A DNA stretch of 64,000 nucleotides from an uncultured bacterium (GCA_938075305.1 CALJGV010000010.1:372001-436000); one strand, 5' to 3'; shown: positions 17,832 through 28,860, numbered from the stretch's first letter. Made by a program: numbers and translations. Notes: a model not told the origin generated them from the letters alone.

Positions 17832-17859
17832 TTGACCTAGGGACCGGCCTCTCTATCCT
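17832..17859 (+). promoter_or_regulatory. Likely sigma-70-type promoter of the atp operon
   Basis: TTGACC (17832-17837) and TATCCT (17854-17859) are 16 bases apart, a good match to -35/-10 boxes in GC-rich DNA. It would give a leader of roughly 165 bases before atpZ. Confidence 0.5.
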
Positions 17860-18032
17860 CGCCCGCACATTTCCGGATCAGCGGGCTCCCGAAAGGGCGT
17901 CTCCCGGACTTTCAAAACGGAAACGGACGATCACCATCGTTCAGCCTCGCTCCCCAGCCTCCCCTGACGCTTAGGGGCGCCTCCCCGCACCAACGGGCTG
18001 GCGCTAGCGGGTCCCCATCCAACGAGTTCGAT

Positions 18033-18323
18033 ATGCCGACCAGCGACGATCCCTCAGGCCCCTCCAGGCCGGATCCCGCTGGCGATCGACCCTCGGCGGG
18101 GAACCCGATCCCCAACGTCCCCGGCGCGGAGTGGGTCGGAGAGCAGCGCGAAGTCGGCAAGGCGGCGGGCGCGGGTCTTCAGTTCGGGCTCACGATCTGC
18201 GTCTTCGCGGTCGCGGGCCTCTGGCTGGACGGGCGGTTCGGCACGGCCCCCTGGCTCCTGGTCTCGGGTGTGCTGCTCGCGTTCTTCGGTGGAACCGTCT
18301 CCCTCATCAAGAAGTACACCTGA
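18033..18323 (+). CDS. atpZ: AtpZ/AtpI-like F1Fo accessory membrane protein
   Basis: 96 aa. A polar Pro/Ser-rich start is followed by two membrane helices (about 47-65 and 73-90), with the conserved GLQFGLTICVFAVAGLWLDGRFG between and SLIKKY at the end, typical of AtpZ. First gene of the ATP synthase operon. Known of the family: a small protein associated with c-ring assembly and Mg2+ or Ca2+ handling. ATG 18033 is the only reasonable start. Confidence 0.85.
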   Translation: MPTSDDPSGPSRPDPAGDRPSAGNPIPNVPGAEWVGEQREVGKAAGAGLQFGLTICVFAVAGLWLDGRFGTAPWLLVSGVLLAFFGGTVSLIKKYT

Positions 18324-18406
18324 CCGCCCCGCGGTCGGCCCTGACCCGATCCCCACTCTCACCCCCTGACGCCAGGGGCCCTCAACAGCCCCAAGGAACC
18401 AGCACC

Positions 18407-18871
18407 GTGCAGCGCGCCACCCTCTCCGCCCTGACCGCCATCGCCATGGGGGTCGGTTTCGTCCTCCTCCGCAAGGAAGGGCTGGATCTGGTCTCGGTTG
18501 GCGCGCTCGGCGGCGTGTGTCTCGGCGCAGCCGCGGCCCTGCTGTCGCATTCTCTCGTGGCCGCGGCCATGCAGCTGCGCTCGGAGAAGGCCCTTCAGTT
18601 CGTCCTCGCGGGGTTCGGGATCAAGGCCTTCGGAGCCATCGCCCCCTGGGCGGTGCTCTGCTTCTGGGCCCCCGCGTCCGGCGTCGCCGATGCCGCCGCC
18701 TACGTCCTCGGTTACATCTCCGCCGCCCTGCTCGTGCTGGGCGCCGGTGTCTTCGATCACCTCCGCCTCGCGGCCGTCGTCTCGCATCAGCGGGCGCGCG
18801 CCGAGATGGACGGCGGTCTCACCCATCCGGTCTCCACTGGCTCCAGCACCCCGCTGGAGAGCGCGTCGTGA
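18407..18871 (+). CDS. AtpI-like four-helix membrane protein
   Basis: 154 aa from GTG 18407, supported by AAGGAA about ten bases upstream. Four hydrophobic segments (about 5-20, 27-50, 60-82, 90-112) and a polar tail resemble the poorly conserved ATP synthase I proteins found just before atpB. Position is the main evidence. Its stop overlaps the atpB GTG by 4 bases (GTGA). Inference: helps assemble the c-ring, alongside AtpZ. Confidence 0.65.
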   Translation: MQRATLSALTAIAMGVGFVLLRKEGLDLVSVGALGGVCLGAAAALLSHSLVAAAMQLRSEKALQFVLAGFGIKAFGAIAPWAVLCFWAPASGVADAAAYVLGYISAALLVLGAGVFDHLRLAAVVSHQRARAEMDGGLTHPVSTGSSTPLESAS

Positions 18872-19893
18872 GCATCCTCCGCCCGCTGGCAATGCTGGCC
18901 GTCCTGGTCGGCGCCTGTTTTCTGACCCATCGTCATACGCCGCATCACACGGCGTCTGAGGATTCGCTGTTCTCGACGATGTTCATGCACGTCATCCCCG
19001 CGCCTGTCGTCGGCGCCCACGGGGACGAGGCACATGGGGACCACGGGGAGATCGATCACTCCGGAGCGGGCGCGGCGGGGCACGCCGAGGACCACGGCGA
19101 CGATCACCACCACGCGGAGCCCGCCCTGCACATCGGCCTCCCGGCCTTCCTGGCGGGCTTCGACGGCCACCCGGGCAAGGAGGGGCACCAGCTGGTGGTC
19201 TACAACCTCCAGATCTTCCAGCTCGCGGCCCTGCTGATGATCCTCATCGGCTTCAGCGGCGTCCCGACCTACCTCCGGACGGGGCAGGGGGACACGACCT
19301 CGAAGCTCATGGCGGGCTTCTGTCTCTGGGTCCGAGACGACCTGGTGGAGCCGGCCATGGGCAAGGAGCTCAGCAACCGCTTCCTGCCGTTCATGATGTT
19401 CATCTTCTTCTTCATCATGTTCATGAACGTGATGGGGCTGACGCCGGCGTCGGTGACGCCCACGGCGAGCATCTTCGTGACCGGCGCCCTCGCCTTCATC
19501 ACGTTCTCGACGATGATCATCGGCGGCATGATCGCCCAGGGCCCCGTGGCGTTCTTCAAGAACCTCGTGCCCCACGTGCCGCTGATCCTCTGGCCGCTCA
19601 TGTTCGTGATCGAGCTGACGGGGCTCTTCCTGAAGCCTGCTGCGCTCATGATCCGGCTCTTCGCCACGATGACCGGCGGCCACCTCGTGGTCCTGTCGTT
19701 CCTGGCGCTGATCTTCCTGTTCGGCCCCTTCGCCGGGAACTCCATGGCGAAGGCCGTGGCCATCAGCCCCGCCTGGGTGGGCTTCAGCGTCTTCGTCATG
19801 ATCATCGAGGCCTTCGTGGCCCTCGTTCAGGCTTACATCTTCACCCTCCTCTCCTCGCTGTTCATCAGCGCCTCGATTCACCCCGAGCACTGA
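18868..19893 (+). CDS. atpB: ATP synthase Fo subunit a
   Basis: 341 aa from GTG 18868, longer than the usual ~270. The essential proton-channel Arg is Arg263 in KPAALMIRLFATMTGGH, and the C-terminal helix has ISPAWVGFSVFVMIIEAFVALVQAYIFTLL. The extra length is N-terminal: a signal-like helix (1-20), then a His- and Asp-rich stretch (51-88) with ten His, including three in a row at 80-82. It conducts protons against the c-ring in the inner membrane. The His-rich stretch should lie outside the cytoplasm if residues 1-20 are cleaved or form a membrane helix. Confidence 0.95.
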   Translation: MSILRPLAMLAVLVGACFLTHRHTPHHTASEDSLFSTMFMHVIPAPVVGAHGDEAHGDHGEIDHSGAGAAGHAEDHGDDHHHAEPALHIGLPAFLAGFDGHPGKEGHQLVVYNLQIFQLAALLMILIGFSGVPTYLRTGQGDTTSKLMAGFCLWVRDDLVEPAMGKELSNRFLPFMMFIFFFIMFMNVMGLTPASVTPTASIFVTGALAFITFSTMIIGGMIAQGPVAFFKNLVPHVPLILWPLMFVIELTGLFLKPAALMIRLFATMTGGHLVVLSFLALIFLFGPFAGNSMAKAVAISPAWVGFSVFVMIIEAFVALVQAYIFTLLSSLFISASIHPEH

Positions 19894-19949
19894 TCGGCGG
19901 GAGCCATGGCTCAGGCGCCTCCCCTGGCGCGTTGAGCTAGCCCGTGTAA

Positions 19950-19967
19950 GGCCAGGACCGTCTGGCC
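19950..19967 (+). other. Intercistronic hairpin, atpB-atpE
   Basis: GGCCAG (19950-19955) pairs with CTGGCC (19962-19967). It lies within the 177 bases between atpB and atpE. There is no T-run; possibly an mRNA processing or stability element. Confidence 0.35.
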
Positions 19968-19983
19968 TCCTCCGACCCTCTGA

Positions 19984-20322
<339 letters not shown>

Positions 20323-20328
20323 GCTGCG

Positions 20329-20390
20329 GCGGTCCCCGGCCGGTCCGCCGGGCGCGCTGAGCGCGCCCGCGGACGGCCAAGCGGGACCGC
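20329..20390 (+). other. Long hairpin between atpE and atpF
   Basis: The outer arms GCGGTCCC (20329-20336) and GGGACCGC (20383-20390) pair. Inside, GGCC-GTCCGC-GGGCGCGC pairs with its complement across a TGA loop at about 20358-20360, with single-base bulges. About 26 pairs in total and no T-run. Position just after the c-subunit gene suggests 3'-end protection or attenuation to keep c above the other subunits. Confidence 0.6.
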
Positions 20391-20501
20391 TAGGGGAGCC
20401 GCCGCCCAGCGGGGCGCTCCCTCGACCCCAACCTCTCGACGCCGCCTCCAGGCGGTGCCCCGTCTGCGACTCCACGCCGGACCCCTTCCATTCAGGTCCC
20501 A

Positions 20502-21050
20502 ATGCCGCTTTTCACGAACATCCAGAGCCTTCCGCTCCTCGTCGCCGAGGGGGGAGGCTTCGACGTCTTCGATCCGAACGGCGCCGGCAACTTCCTCTGG
20601 ACGCTGCTCATCTTCGCGCTCTCGTTTCCGCTCATGTGGAAGATGGTCTTCGGACCCATCGTGAGCGCACTGATCGAGCGGGACGCCAAGGCCTCCGAGG
20701 CGATCCACGCCGCGGAAGCGGCCAGCGAGGCCGCCGAGCGCAGCCGCGCAGAGGTCGAGGTCGCCCTGGGGAACGCCAACGCCGAGGCGAAGAAGATCAT
20801 CGCGAGCGCCACCTCCCGGGCCGAGGCCCGCGAACGTGACATCGTCGACAACGCCAAGAAGGAGGCCGAGGCGATGATCGTCAAGGCCAAGGCGGACATT
20901 GACGGCGAGCGCGAGAAGGCGATCGCTCAGATCCGCTCCGAGGTCGTCGACCTCTCCATGAAGGCCGCCACTGAGGTCCTCGGACGCGCCGTCAGCGCGG
21001 ACGATGACCGCCGTCTGGCCGAGGAAATCGTCAGCGCGTCGGGGAACTGA
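20502..21050 (+). CDS. atpF: ATP synthase Fo subunit b
   Basis: 182 aa. One membrane helix at about 30-50 (GNFLWTLLIFALSFPLMWKMVF) is followed by a long charged coiled coil (55-165), the peripheral stalk, and a short C-terminal segment (AEEIVSASGN) that contacts delta. Follows the long hairpin; atpH begins two bases after its stop. Confidence 0.95.
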   Translation: MPLFTNIQSLPLLVAEGGGFDVFDPNGAGNFLWTLLIFALSFPLMWKMVFGPIVSALIERDAKASEAIHAAEAASEAAERSRAEVEVALGNANAEAKKIIASATSRAEARERDIVDNAKKEAEAMIVKAKADIDGEREKAIAQIRSEVVDLSMKAATEVLGRAVSADDDRRLAEEIVSASGN

Positions 21051-21052
21051 TC

Positions 21053-21598
21053 GTGATCCTGGATCCCGTCACCAACCGCTGGGCCGGCGCCCTCTTCGAG
21101 GTCGCCCGCAAGGCCGATGCCCTGGAGGCCATTCAGGCCGACACGGCCCGGCTCTCTGCGGAGGTCTCCTCGCCCAAGGTCGCTGCCTTCCTCTACGGGA
21201 GCAGCGTCTCGCAGGAGGAGCGCGTCAAGCGAGTCCAGCCGTTGCTCGAGCAGCTGCATCCGAAGACCCAGAGCTTCGTGCAACTGCTGTTCGAGCGGCG
21301 ACGCCAGGAGGTGCTCAAGGGCATCGGCGAGGCCTTCAAGCGGAAGGTCTACGACGAGACCGGCCGCGTCGAAGGCGTCGTCGAGTCAGCGCGCGATCTC
21401 TCTGCTGAAGACATCTCCAAGCTTGAGTCCGCCGTCGGTGCCCGCATCGGCAAGACGGTGGTCCTCACCCAGCGTCACTCCGCCGACCTCATCGGCGGCG
21501 TGCGCGTCATCGTCGGCGCCCGCCTCTTCGACGCGACGGTCAAGGGCCGTCTCGAGTCGATGCGCGAGCGCCTGATGTCAGCCGCCCTGCCCGGCTGA
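21053..21598 (+). CDS. atpH: ATP synthase F1 subunit delta
   Basis: 181 aa from GTG 21053, two bases after the atpF stop. The N-terminal helical domain starts ITNRWAGALFEVA-like (VTNRWAGALFEVARKA), and the C-terminal part has the family's QRHSADLIGGVRVIVGARLFDATVKGRLE pattern (read in two pieces around residues 140-168). Connects the b stalk to the top of F1. Confidence 0.95.
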   Translation: MILDPVTNRWAGALFEVARKADALEAIQADTARLSAEVSSPKVAAFLYGSSVSQEERVKRVQPLLEQLHPKTQSFVQLLFERRRQEVLKGIGEAFKRKVYDETGRVEGVVESARDLSAEDISKLESAVGARIGKTVVLTQRHSADLIGGVRVIVGARLFDATVKGRLESMRERLMSAALPG

Positions 21599-21605
21599 GC
21601 CCACC

Positions 21606-21621
21606 GCCGCCATTCGGCGGC
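21606..21621 (+). other. Small hairpin between atpH and atpA
   Basis: GCCGCC (21606-21611) pairs with GGCGGC (21616-21621) around an ATTC loop, just after the atpH stop. There is no T-run; a possible processing or stability element. Confidence 0.35.
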
Positions 21622-21688
21622 ACCCCACGAACACACCAAGACGTCCACCACGACACCCGCCCTCGCGAACGGCCAGGGCAAACGAACC

Positions 21689-23257
21689 ATGGATCTCCGA
21701 CCCGCCGAAGTGACCTCGATCCTCGAGAAGGAAATCGAGGAGTTCAGCCAGGACAGTGGCATGCAAAGCGTTGGCACCGTGCTCAGCGTTGGTGACGGCG
21801 TCGCCCGCGTGTACGGCCTGGACGATTGCGTCATGAACGAGCTCCTCGAGTTCGAGGGCGGCGTCCGAGGCGTCGCGCTCAACCTCGAGGAGGACAACGT
21901 TGGCTGCGTGCTCCTGGGCTCCGCCACCGAGGTCAAGGAAGGCCAGCAGGTGAAGGGCACCGGACGGATCATCTCCGTGCCGACGGGCGAGAAGCTCCTC
22001 GGCCGCGTGGTGAACGCCCTCGGTGACCCCGTCGACGGCAAGGGCCCCCTGGGCACCACCGAGGCCGACCTTCGTCCCATCGAGCAGGACGCCCCCTCCG
22101 TGGTGGAGCGCCAGCCCGTGGACCAGCCCCTGCAGACCGGCATCAAGGCCATCGACGCCATGATCCCGATCGGCCGCGGCCAGCGGGAGCTCATCATCGG
22201 CGACCGCCAGACCGGCAAGACCGCGCTTCTGGTGGACACGATCCTCTCGCAGCGCACCACGGGCGGCGGTGACCCCTCCAACCCCGAGCAGGTCATCTGC
22301 ATCTACGTGGCCGTCGGTCAGAAGCAGTCCACGGTCGTCGACATCGTGCGCCGCCTCGAGTCCGAGGACGCCATGAAGTACACCATCGTCGTCAGCGCCT
22401 CGGCCATCGACGAGGCATCCATGCAGTACCTGGCGTGTTACGCCGGCTGCGCCATGGGGGAGCGGTTCCGCGACGAGGGTCGCCACGTCGTCATCTTCTA
22501 CGATGACCTCTACAAGCAGGCGCTGGCCTACCGCCAGGTGATGCTCCTGCTCCGCCGCCCGCCGGGCCGCGAGGCCTTCCCCGGCGACGTGTTCAACCTC
22601 CACAGCCGCCTCCTCGAGCGCGCGGCCAAGCTCGCGGACAACGCCCCCGAGATCAACCCGCGCTTCTCCGCGGGCGGCGGCACGCTGACCGCGCTGCCCG
22701 TCGTGGAGACCCAGGAGGGCGACGTCTCGGCCTACATCCCGACCAACGTGATCTCGATCACCGACGGCCAGATCTTCCTCGAGGGCAACCTCTTCAACGC
22801 CGGTATCCGACCGGCGGTGAACGCGGGTATCTCGGTGTCGCGAGTCGGCGGCGCCGCCCAGATCCCGCCCATGAAGAAGACGGCGGGCTCGCTCCGCCTG
22901 GACCTCGCCCAGTTCCGTGAGCTGCAGGCCTTCGCTCAGTTCGGTTCCGACCTGGACAAGGCCACCCAGGCCAAGCTCACCCGCGGAGAGCGCCTGGTGG
23001 AGATCCTGAAGCAGGGCCAGTACCGCCCGGTCGAGGTGGCCAACCAGGTCATGATCATCTACGCGGGCACCTCTGGCGCCCTCGACGGGATCCCGGCCAG
23101 CAAGGTCGGCGAGTTCGAGCAGCAGTTCCTCGACTACGTGAACGACACGCACCCCGAGGTCGCGCAGCAGATCCGGGACGCGAAGAAGGACATCCCGGCT
23201 GAGGTCAAGACGATCCTCGACGAGGCGGCCAAGACGGTCGCCGCGCAGATCGCCTGA
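21689..23257 (+). CDS. atpA: ATP synthase F1 subunit alpha
   Basis: 522 aa, full length. Walker A is GDRQTGKT (171-178), and the arginine-finger region is [10 protein letters not shown]. The N-terminal beta barrel ([18 protein letters not shown]) and C-terminal helical domain are intact. It provides the non-catalytic nucleotide sites of F1 and the Arg finger completing the catalytic ones in beta. Confidence 0.98.
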   Translation: MDLRPAEVTSILEKEIEEFSQDSGMQSVGTVLSVGDGVARVYGLDDCVMNELLEFEGGVRGVALNLEEDNVGCVLLGSATEVKEGQQVKGTGRIISVPTGEKLLGRVVNALGDPVDGKGPLGTTEADLRPIEQDAPSVVERQPVDQPLQTGIKAIDAMIPIGRGQRELIIGDRQTGKTALLVDTILSQRTTGGGDPSNPEQVICIYVAVGQKQSTVVDIVRRLESEDAMKYTIVVSASAIDEASMQYLACYAGCAMGERFRDEGRHVVIFYDDLYKQALAYRQVMLLLRRPPGREAFPGDVFNLHSRLLERAAKLADNAPEINPRFSAGGGTLTALPVVETQEGDVSAYIPTNVISITDGQIFLEGNLFNAGIRPAVNAGISVSRVGGAAQIPPMKKTAGSLRLDLAQFRELQAFAQFGSDLDKATQAKLTRGERLVEILKQGQYRPVEVANQVMIIYAGTSGALDGIPASKVGEFEQQFLDYVNDTHPEVAQQIRDAKKDIPAEVKTILDEAAKTVAAQIA

Positions 23258-23301
23258 TCGATCCACTCCGCAGCTCCTCCGAAACCACTTCGAGATAGCG
23301 C

Positions 23302-24171
23302 ATGGCCGGCATCAAGGAACTCCGCCTCCGGATCAAGTCCGTAGGCAGCATCAAGCAGATCACGCGGGCGATGGAGATGGTCGCTTCGACCAAGCTCCGC
23401 CGCTTCCAGGATCGTGCGGTGGCCTCGCGTCCCTACAGCGAGGAGATCGCCGGCCTGGTGTCGCGCCTCTCCTCGATGCTGGGCGACGACGTGGAGGACC
23501 AGCCGCTGTTCTCCCCCGGGGCCGGCGACCGGACCCTGGTGCTGCTGATCACCTCGGACCGGGGTCTCTGCGGTGCCTTCAACACGAACCTGTTCCGTGA
23601 GCTGGAGCGCTGGCTCGCCGGTCGGGACGTGTCCAAGCATGACTTCTTTGTCTACGGACGTAAGGGCGCCCAGTACCTGACGTCGCGCGGTCGCAATGTG
23701 ACCCGCTTCATCACGGACCCGCCCATGGAGGAGATCGACTACCACAACGCCGCAGTGACCGGTCGGATGCTCACCAGCGAGTTCGCTGGCGGCAGCTACA
23801 ACGACGTCTTCATCGGGTACTCGTCCTTCGAGTCCATGGTGAAGTACACGCCCCAGATCGTTCCCTTCCTCCCGCTGACCCCCGACGCCCTCGGTGGCGG
23901 CGAGGAGTCCCCGTCGGAAGCGATCATGGAGCCGGACGCGACGTCCATCTTCGAGTCGCTGGTCCCGCGCTACCTCGAGACACGCATCTACAACTCGCTG
24001 CTCGAGTCCCTCACCAGCGAGTACGCCAGCCGGCGGTTCGCCATGAAGAACGCCACCGATGCCGCTGACGACATGCAGAAGGCCCTCAAGGGGGTCTACA
24101 ACCGCAAGCGTCAGGAAGGCATTACCAAGGAGCTGCTCGACATCGTCGGCGGTACCGAAGCCGTGAAGTGA
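23302..24171 (+). CDS. atpG: ATP synthase F1 subunit gamma
   Basis: 289 aa. N-terminal rotor helix IKSVGSIKQITRAMEMVAST, the conserved LITSDRGLCGAFNTN in the Rossmann-like middle, and C-terminal helix RKRQEGITKELLDIVGG. This is the central rotor shaft. Normal length, nothing missing. Confidence 0.97.
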   Translation: MAGIKELRLRIKSVGSIKQITRAMEMVASTKLRRFQDRAVASRPYSEEIAGLVSRLSSMLGDDVEDQPLFSPGAGDRTLVLLITSDRGLCGAFNTNLFRELERWLAGRDVSKHDFFVYGRKGAQYLTSRGRNVTRFITDPPMEEIDYHNAAVTGRMLTSEFAGGSYNDVFIGYSSFESMVKYTPQIVPFLPLTPDALGGGEESPSEAIMEPDATSIFESLVPRYLETRIYNSLLESLTSEYASRRFAMKNATDAADDMQKALKGVYNRKRQEGITKELLDIVGGTEAVK

Positions 24172-25701
<1,530 letters not shown>

Positions 25702-25741
25702 GCCCCTCGCTCCGCTCCCAACCACCTCTCCCCAGAGAAGC

Positions 25742-26164
25742 ATGGCAGGCCCCATCTCACTCCGCGTTATCACGCCCGAAGCCGTCGCCCTCGACACGAC
25801 GTGCTCCTCCATCAGCTTCCCGACGACCGACGGGTCGGTGGGGGTTCTGAAGGGGCACGCTCCGATGGTCGCGGCCCTCGGGGTTGGCGAACTCCTGATC
25901 CGTGGTGACGCTGCCGACAACGCGATGTTCATCGCGGGTGGGTTCGCTGAGGTGCGCGACAACGTGGTTCGCGTCGTGACCGACGTCTCCGAGCCGCCCA
26001 CCGAGATCGACGTGGATCGCGCCTCCAAGGCCGCCGAGCGGGCCCGCGCCCGCCTGGAGACCAACGAATCGGCAGAGGGCGAGCACCTCGACGTGCTGCG
26101 CGCCCGCGCGTCGCTGGCCCGGGCGATCATGCGGCAGCAGATCGCGTCGAAGTACCGCCGCTGA
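25742..26164 (+). CDS. atpC: ATP synthase F1 subunit epsilon
   Basis: 140 aa. An N-terminal beta sandwich (SLRVITPEAVALDTTC, GSVGVLKGHAPMVAALGVGEL, FIAGGFAEVRDNVVRV) and a two-helix C-terminal hairpin (AAERARARLETNE to ASLARAIMRQQI). It couples gamma to the c-ring and can brake ATP hydrolysis. Its stop shares one base with the aspS ATG. Confidence 0.96.
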   Translation: MAGPISLRVITPEAVALDTTCSSISFPTTDGSVGVLKGHAPMVAALGVGELLIRGDAADNAMFIAGGFAEVRDNVVRVVTDVSEPPTEIDVDRASKAAERARARLETNESAEGEHLDVLRARASLARAIMRQQIASKYRR

Positions 26165-27993
26165 TGTCGGGCGCCAACGAGCGGGCCGGCTGGCAGCGGA
26201 CCCACACCTGCGGCGCGCTGCGGGAGGAGCACGCCGGCTCGAAGGCGGTCCTCAACGGGTGGGTCGCGAGCCGACGTAACCTCGGCGGGATCTACTTCAT
26301 CGACCTGCGGGACCGCTACGGAGTCACGCAGGTCGTGCTCCCCGAGGACCTGGACGCCTCCGCCAAGCTGGCCCGTGAGGACTGCATCAGTGTGACGGGG
26401 GAGGTCACGCTGCGTGAGGCTCCCAATGACCGGATGCCCACCGGGATGGTCGAGCTCCGCGCCGCCTCGGTGGAGAAGCTCTCGTCCTCGAAGACACCCC
26501 CGTTCGAGATCGAGGAGAACCTGGATACGTCGGTGGAGCTGCGGCTCAAGCACCGCTACCTCGACCTTCGGCGCCCGGACATGCAGCGGGCGCTGATGCA
26601 CCGCAGCCGCTTCATCGGCGCCATGCGCGCGGCGTTCCTCGCTCGCGAATTCGCGGAGGTTGAGACGCCGATCCTCACCAAGGCGACGCCCGAGGGGGCT
26701 CGTGACTACTTGGTCCCCAGCCGGGTGCACCCCGGCAGCTTCTACGCGCTCCCCCAGAGCCCTCAGATCTTCAAGCAGATCCTGATGGTCTCGGGGATGG
26801 ACCGCTACTTCCAGGTGGCGCGCTGCTTCCGCGACGAGGACCTGCGCGCCGACCGGCAGCCCGAGTTCACCCAGCTGGACATGGAGATGTCCTTCGTCGA
26901 GGAGGAGGACGTCTTCGCCGCCTGGGAGGGGGTCCTCTCGGACACCTTCAAGGGCTCCATGGGCGTCGACCTGCCGACGCCGTTCCCCAGGGTCACATGG
27001 CGCGAGGCCATGGAGCGCTTCGGCTCGGACAAGCCTGATACTCGCTTCGCCATGGAGCTCGTCGACGTGGCCGACTGGGTCAGTGTCAGCGGCTTCGGCG
27101 TCTTCGAGAAGATGGTCGCCGACGGCAAGCGTGTGATGGCCATCTCGGTGCCGGGTGGTGGCGAGGCCGTCTCCCGCGGCAACATGAAGAAGCTCGAGGA
27201 GGTCGCCAAGACGTATGGCGCCAAGGGGCTCGCCTGGTGGAAGCCAGGCGTCGAGGGCGGCGCCGGCGGCTCCATCGTGAAGTTCTGCCAGGGAGATTCC
27301 GGGGCCAAGCTCTGTGAGGTCACCGGGGCGGGGGAAGGTGATCTGATCCTGCTGGTGGGGGACGAGGAGTCCACCACCTGGCGAGCCCTGGGCGCGCTGC
27401 GCCTACACGTGGCCCGCGAGCTGGGGATGATCCCCAAGGTCGATGGCGCGGATGCTGGAGCCACCGGGCCCTGGAACTTCCTCTGGGTCACGCACTTCCC
27501 CATGTTCGAGCGCGACGAGGAGCCCGCCGACGGTGGGCCGCCCCGTTGGGTCTCGCTGCACCACCCGTTCACGGCGCCGTCCGACTGGGACATGCCCGGG
27601 GACCCCGGCTCGATGGAGAGCCGGGCGTACGACCTTGTTCTCAACGGCTGGGAGCTTGGCTCGGGGTCGATCCGGATCCACCGCCAGGAGACCCAGGAGA
27701 AGGTCTTCGACCTGCTCGGGCTGGGCCCGGACGAGCAACAGGCGAAGTTCGGGTTCCTCCTGGATGCCCTCGCCTACGGTCCGCCGCCCCACGGGGGCTT
27801 CGCCGTGGGCCTCGACCGGATCGTTGCCCTCACGCTTGGCATGGAGTCCATCCGGGATGTGGTCGCCTTCCCGAAGACCGCCTCGGCCACCGATCTGATG
27901 TGCGATGCCCCGAGCGGCGTCGAGCCCTATCAGATGGGGGACCTCTACATTCGCCACGACGGCCTTCCCTCGGCGGGCGGATCAGAGTCTTGA
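26164..27993 (+). CDS. aspS: Aspartyl-tRNA synthetase, bacterial type
   Basis: 609 aa. An N-terminal OB fold (VLNGWVASRRNLGGIYFIDLRDR) binds the anticodon. The class II core has motif 2 (ARCFRDEDLRADRQPEFTQLD), the bacterial GAD insertion (about 275-420) and motif 3 (HGGFAVGLDRIVAL). Charges tRNA-Asp. Whether it also charges tRNA-Asn cannot be decided here because gatCAB and asnS are not in view. TGATG coupling to atpC makes it the last gene of the atp run. Confidence 0.97.
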   Translation: MSGANERAGWQRTHTCGALREEHAGSKAVLNGWVASRRNLGGIYFIDLRDRYGVTQVVLPEDLDASAKLAREDCISVTGEVTLREAPNDRMPTGMVELRAASVEKLSSSKTPPFEIEENLDTSVELRLKHRYLDLRRPDMQRALMHRSRFIGAMRAAFLAREFAEVETPILTKATPEGARDYLVPSRVHPGSFYALPQSPQIFKQILMVSGMDRYFQVARCFRDEDLRADRQPEFTQLDMEMSFVEEEDVFAAWEGVLSDTFKGSMGVDLPTPFPRVTWREAMERFGSDKPDTRFAMELVDVADWVSVSGFGVFEKMVADGKRVMAISVPGGGEAVSRGNMKKLEEVAKTYGAKGLAWWKPGVEGGAGGSIVKFCQGDSGAKLCEVTGAGEGDLILLVGDEESTTWRALGALRLHVARELGMIPKVDGADAGATGPWNFLWVTHFPMFERDEEPADGGPPRWVSLHHPFTAPSDWDMPGDPGSMESRAYDLVLNGWELGSGSIRIHRQETQEKVFDLLGLGPDEQQAKFGFLLDALAYGPPPHGGFAVGLDRIVALTLGMESIRDVVAFPKTASATDLMCDAPSGVEPYQMGDLYIRHDGLPSAGGSES

Positions 27994-28060
27994 GCCGCGC
28001 CCTCGGGCAAGCGGTCGCCATCGTTCTCGGCAGCATCGAGGGCGCTCCTGCGCAGGCTGA

Positions 28061-28100
28061 GCGGGGCGCTAGCTCTGCCGCAGCGCGGCCGCTTTTCTTT
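28061..28100 (+). terminator. Rho-independent terminator after atp-aspS
   Basis: The stem GCGG-g-GCGCT (28061-28070) pairs with AGCGC-gg-CCGC (28082-28092), followed by TTTTCTTT. It lies 68 bases after aspS and is the best-looking intrinsic terminator in the window. Confidence 0.6.
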
Positions 28101-28143
28101 GCAGCCCCCAATCCTTGCGGGTCTTCACGGGACTCGTCTATGG

Positions 28144-28161
28144 CCGGATGGCAGCATCCGG
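28144..28161 (+). other. infC leader hairpin
   Basis: CCGGATG (28144-28150), loop GCAG, CATCCGG (28155-28161), with TCTATCGTCTTT after it. It lies 80 bases before infC and could be an attenuator or part of a promoter region. Confidence 0.35.
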
Positions 28162-28240
28162 TCTATCGTCTTTGAACATTCTTGGTCGTGGCCGCTCATG
28201 GTGAGTGGCCGGACCCCACGCAACCCGAAGAGGAAACTAC

Positions 28241-28849
28241 TTGGCCGTCCAGAGCTTTCGACGCAACCGCCGTATCCGCGTTCCCGAGGTCCGCTTGATC
28301 GATGAGAACGGTGACCAGGCTGGCGTCGTATCCACGAAGGACGCGCTGCAGCGCGCCCAGGAGGCGGGGCTTGACCTCGTAGAGGTCGCGCCGACGGCCC
28401 GGCCCCCGGTGTGCAAGATCCTCGACTGGGGCAAGTTCAACTACGAACAGTCGAAGAAGAACAAGCGCGACAAGGGAAGCTCGAAGGGCAAGTCAGGTCT
28501 GAAGGAGCTTCGGGTCCGCCCGGCGATCTCGGAGCATGACCTCTCCTATCGCCTGACCGACGGACGCAAGTTCCTGGACGAGGGTCACAAGGTGCTCTGT
28601 GTGTGCATCTTCAAGGGGCGCCAGATGGCGCACCCCGAGCACGGCTACGACGTCATGCGTCAGGTCGCCGCCGACCTCGCGGACATCTCAAAGGTCGAGA
28701 TGCCCGCCAAGATGATGGGGCGGCGGATGACGATGCTCCTCAGCCCGCTTCCGCTGACCCAGCGTCGTGCAGCGGCGAAGGAGCGTGAGCAGAAGAAGCG
28801 TGACGCGGAGATCGCCCGCGAACGCGGCGAGGACGTCCCCGAGGACTGA
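28241..28849 (+). CDS. infC: Translation initiation factor IF-3
   Basis: 202 aa from TTG 28241, behind AGAGGAAAC. The N-domain begins RRNRRIRVPEVRLIDENGDQ; a lysine-rich linker (about 75-92) leads to the C-domain with LKELRVRPAISEHD and VEMPAKMMGRRMTMLLSP. A GTG at 28205 is in frame but adds 12 unmatched residues. IF-3 binds 30S and proofreads start codons. TTG is not one of the codons it rejects most strongly, so classical autoregulation is not implied. A 23-residue acidic/basic tail follows the core. Confidence 0.96.
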   Translation: MAVQSFRRNRRIRVPEVRLIDENGDQAGVVSTKDALQRAQEAGLDLVEVAPTARPPVCKILDWGKFNYEQSKKNKRDKGSSKGKSGLKELRVRPAISEHDLSYRLTDGRKFLDEGHKVLCVCIFKGRQMAHPEHGYDVMRQVAADLADISKVEMPAKMMGRRMTMLLSPLPLTQRRAAAKEREQKKRDAEIARERGEDVPED

Positions 28850-28860
28850 GCCGGTCGGTT

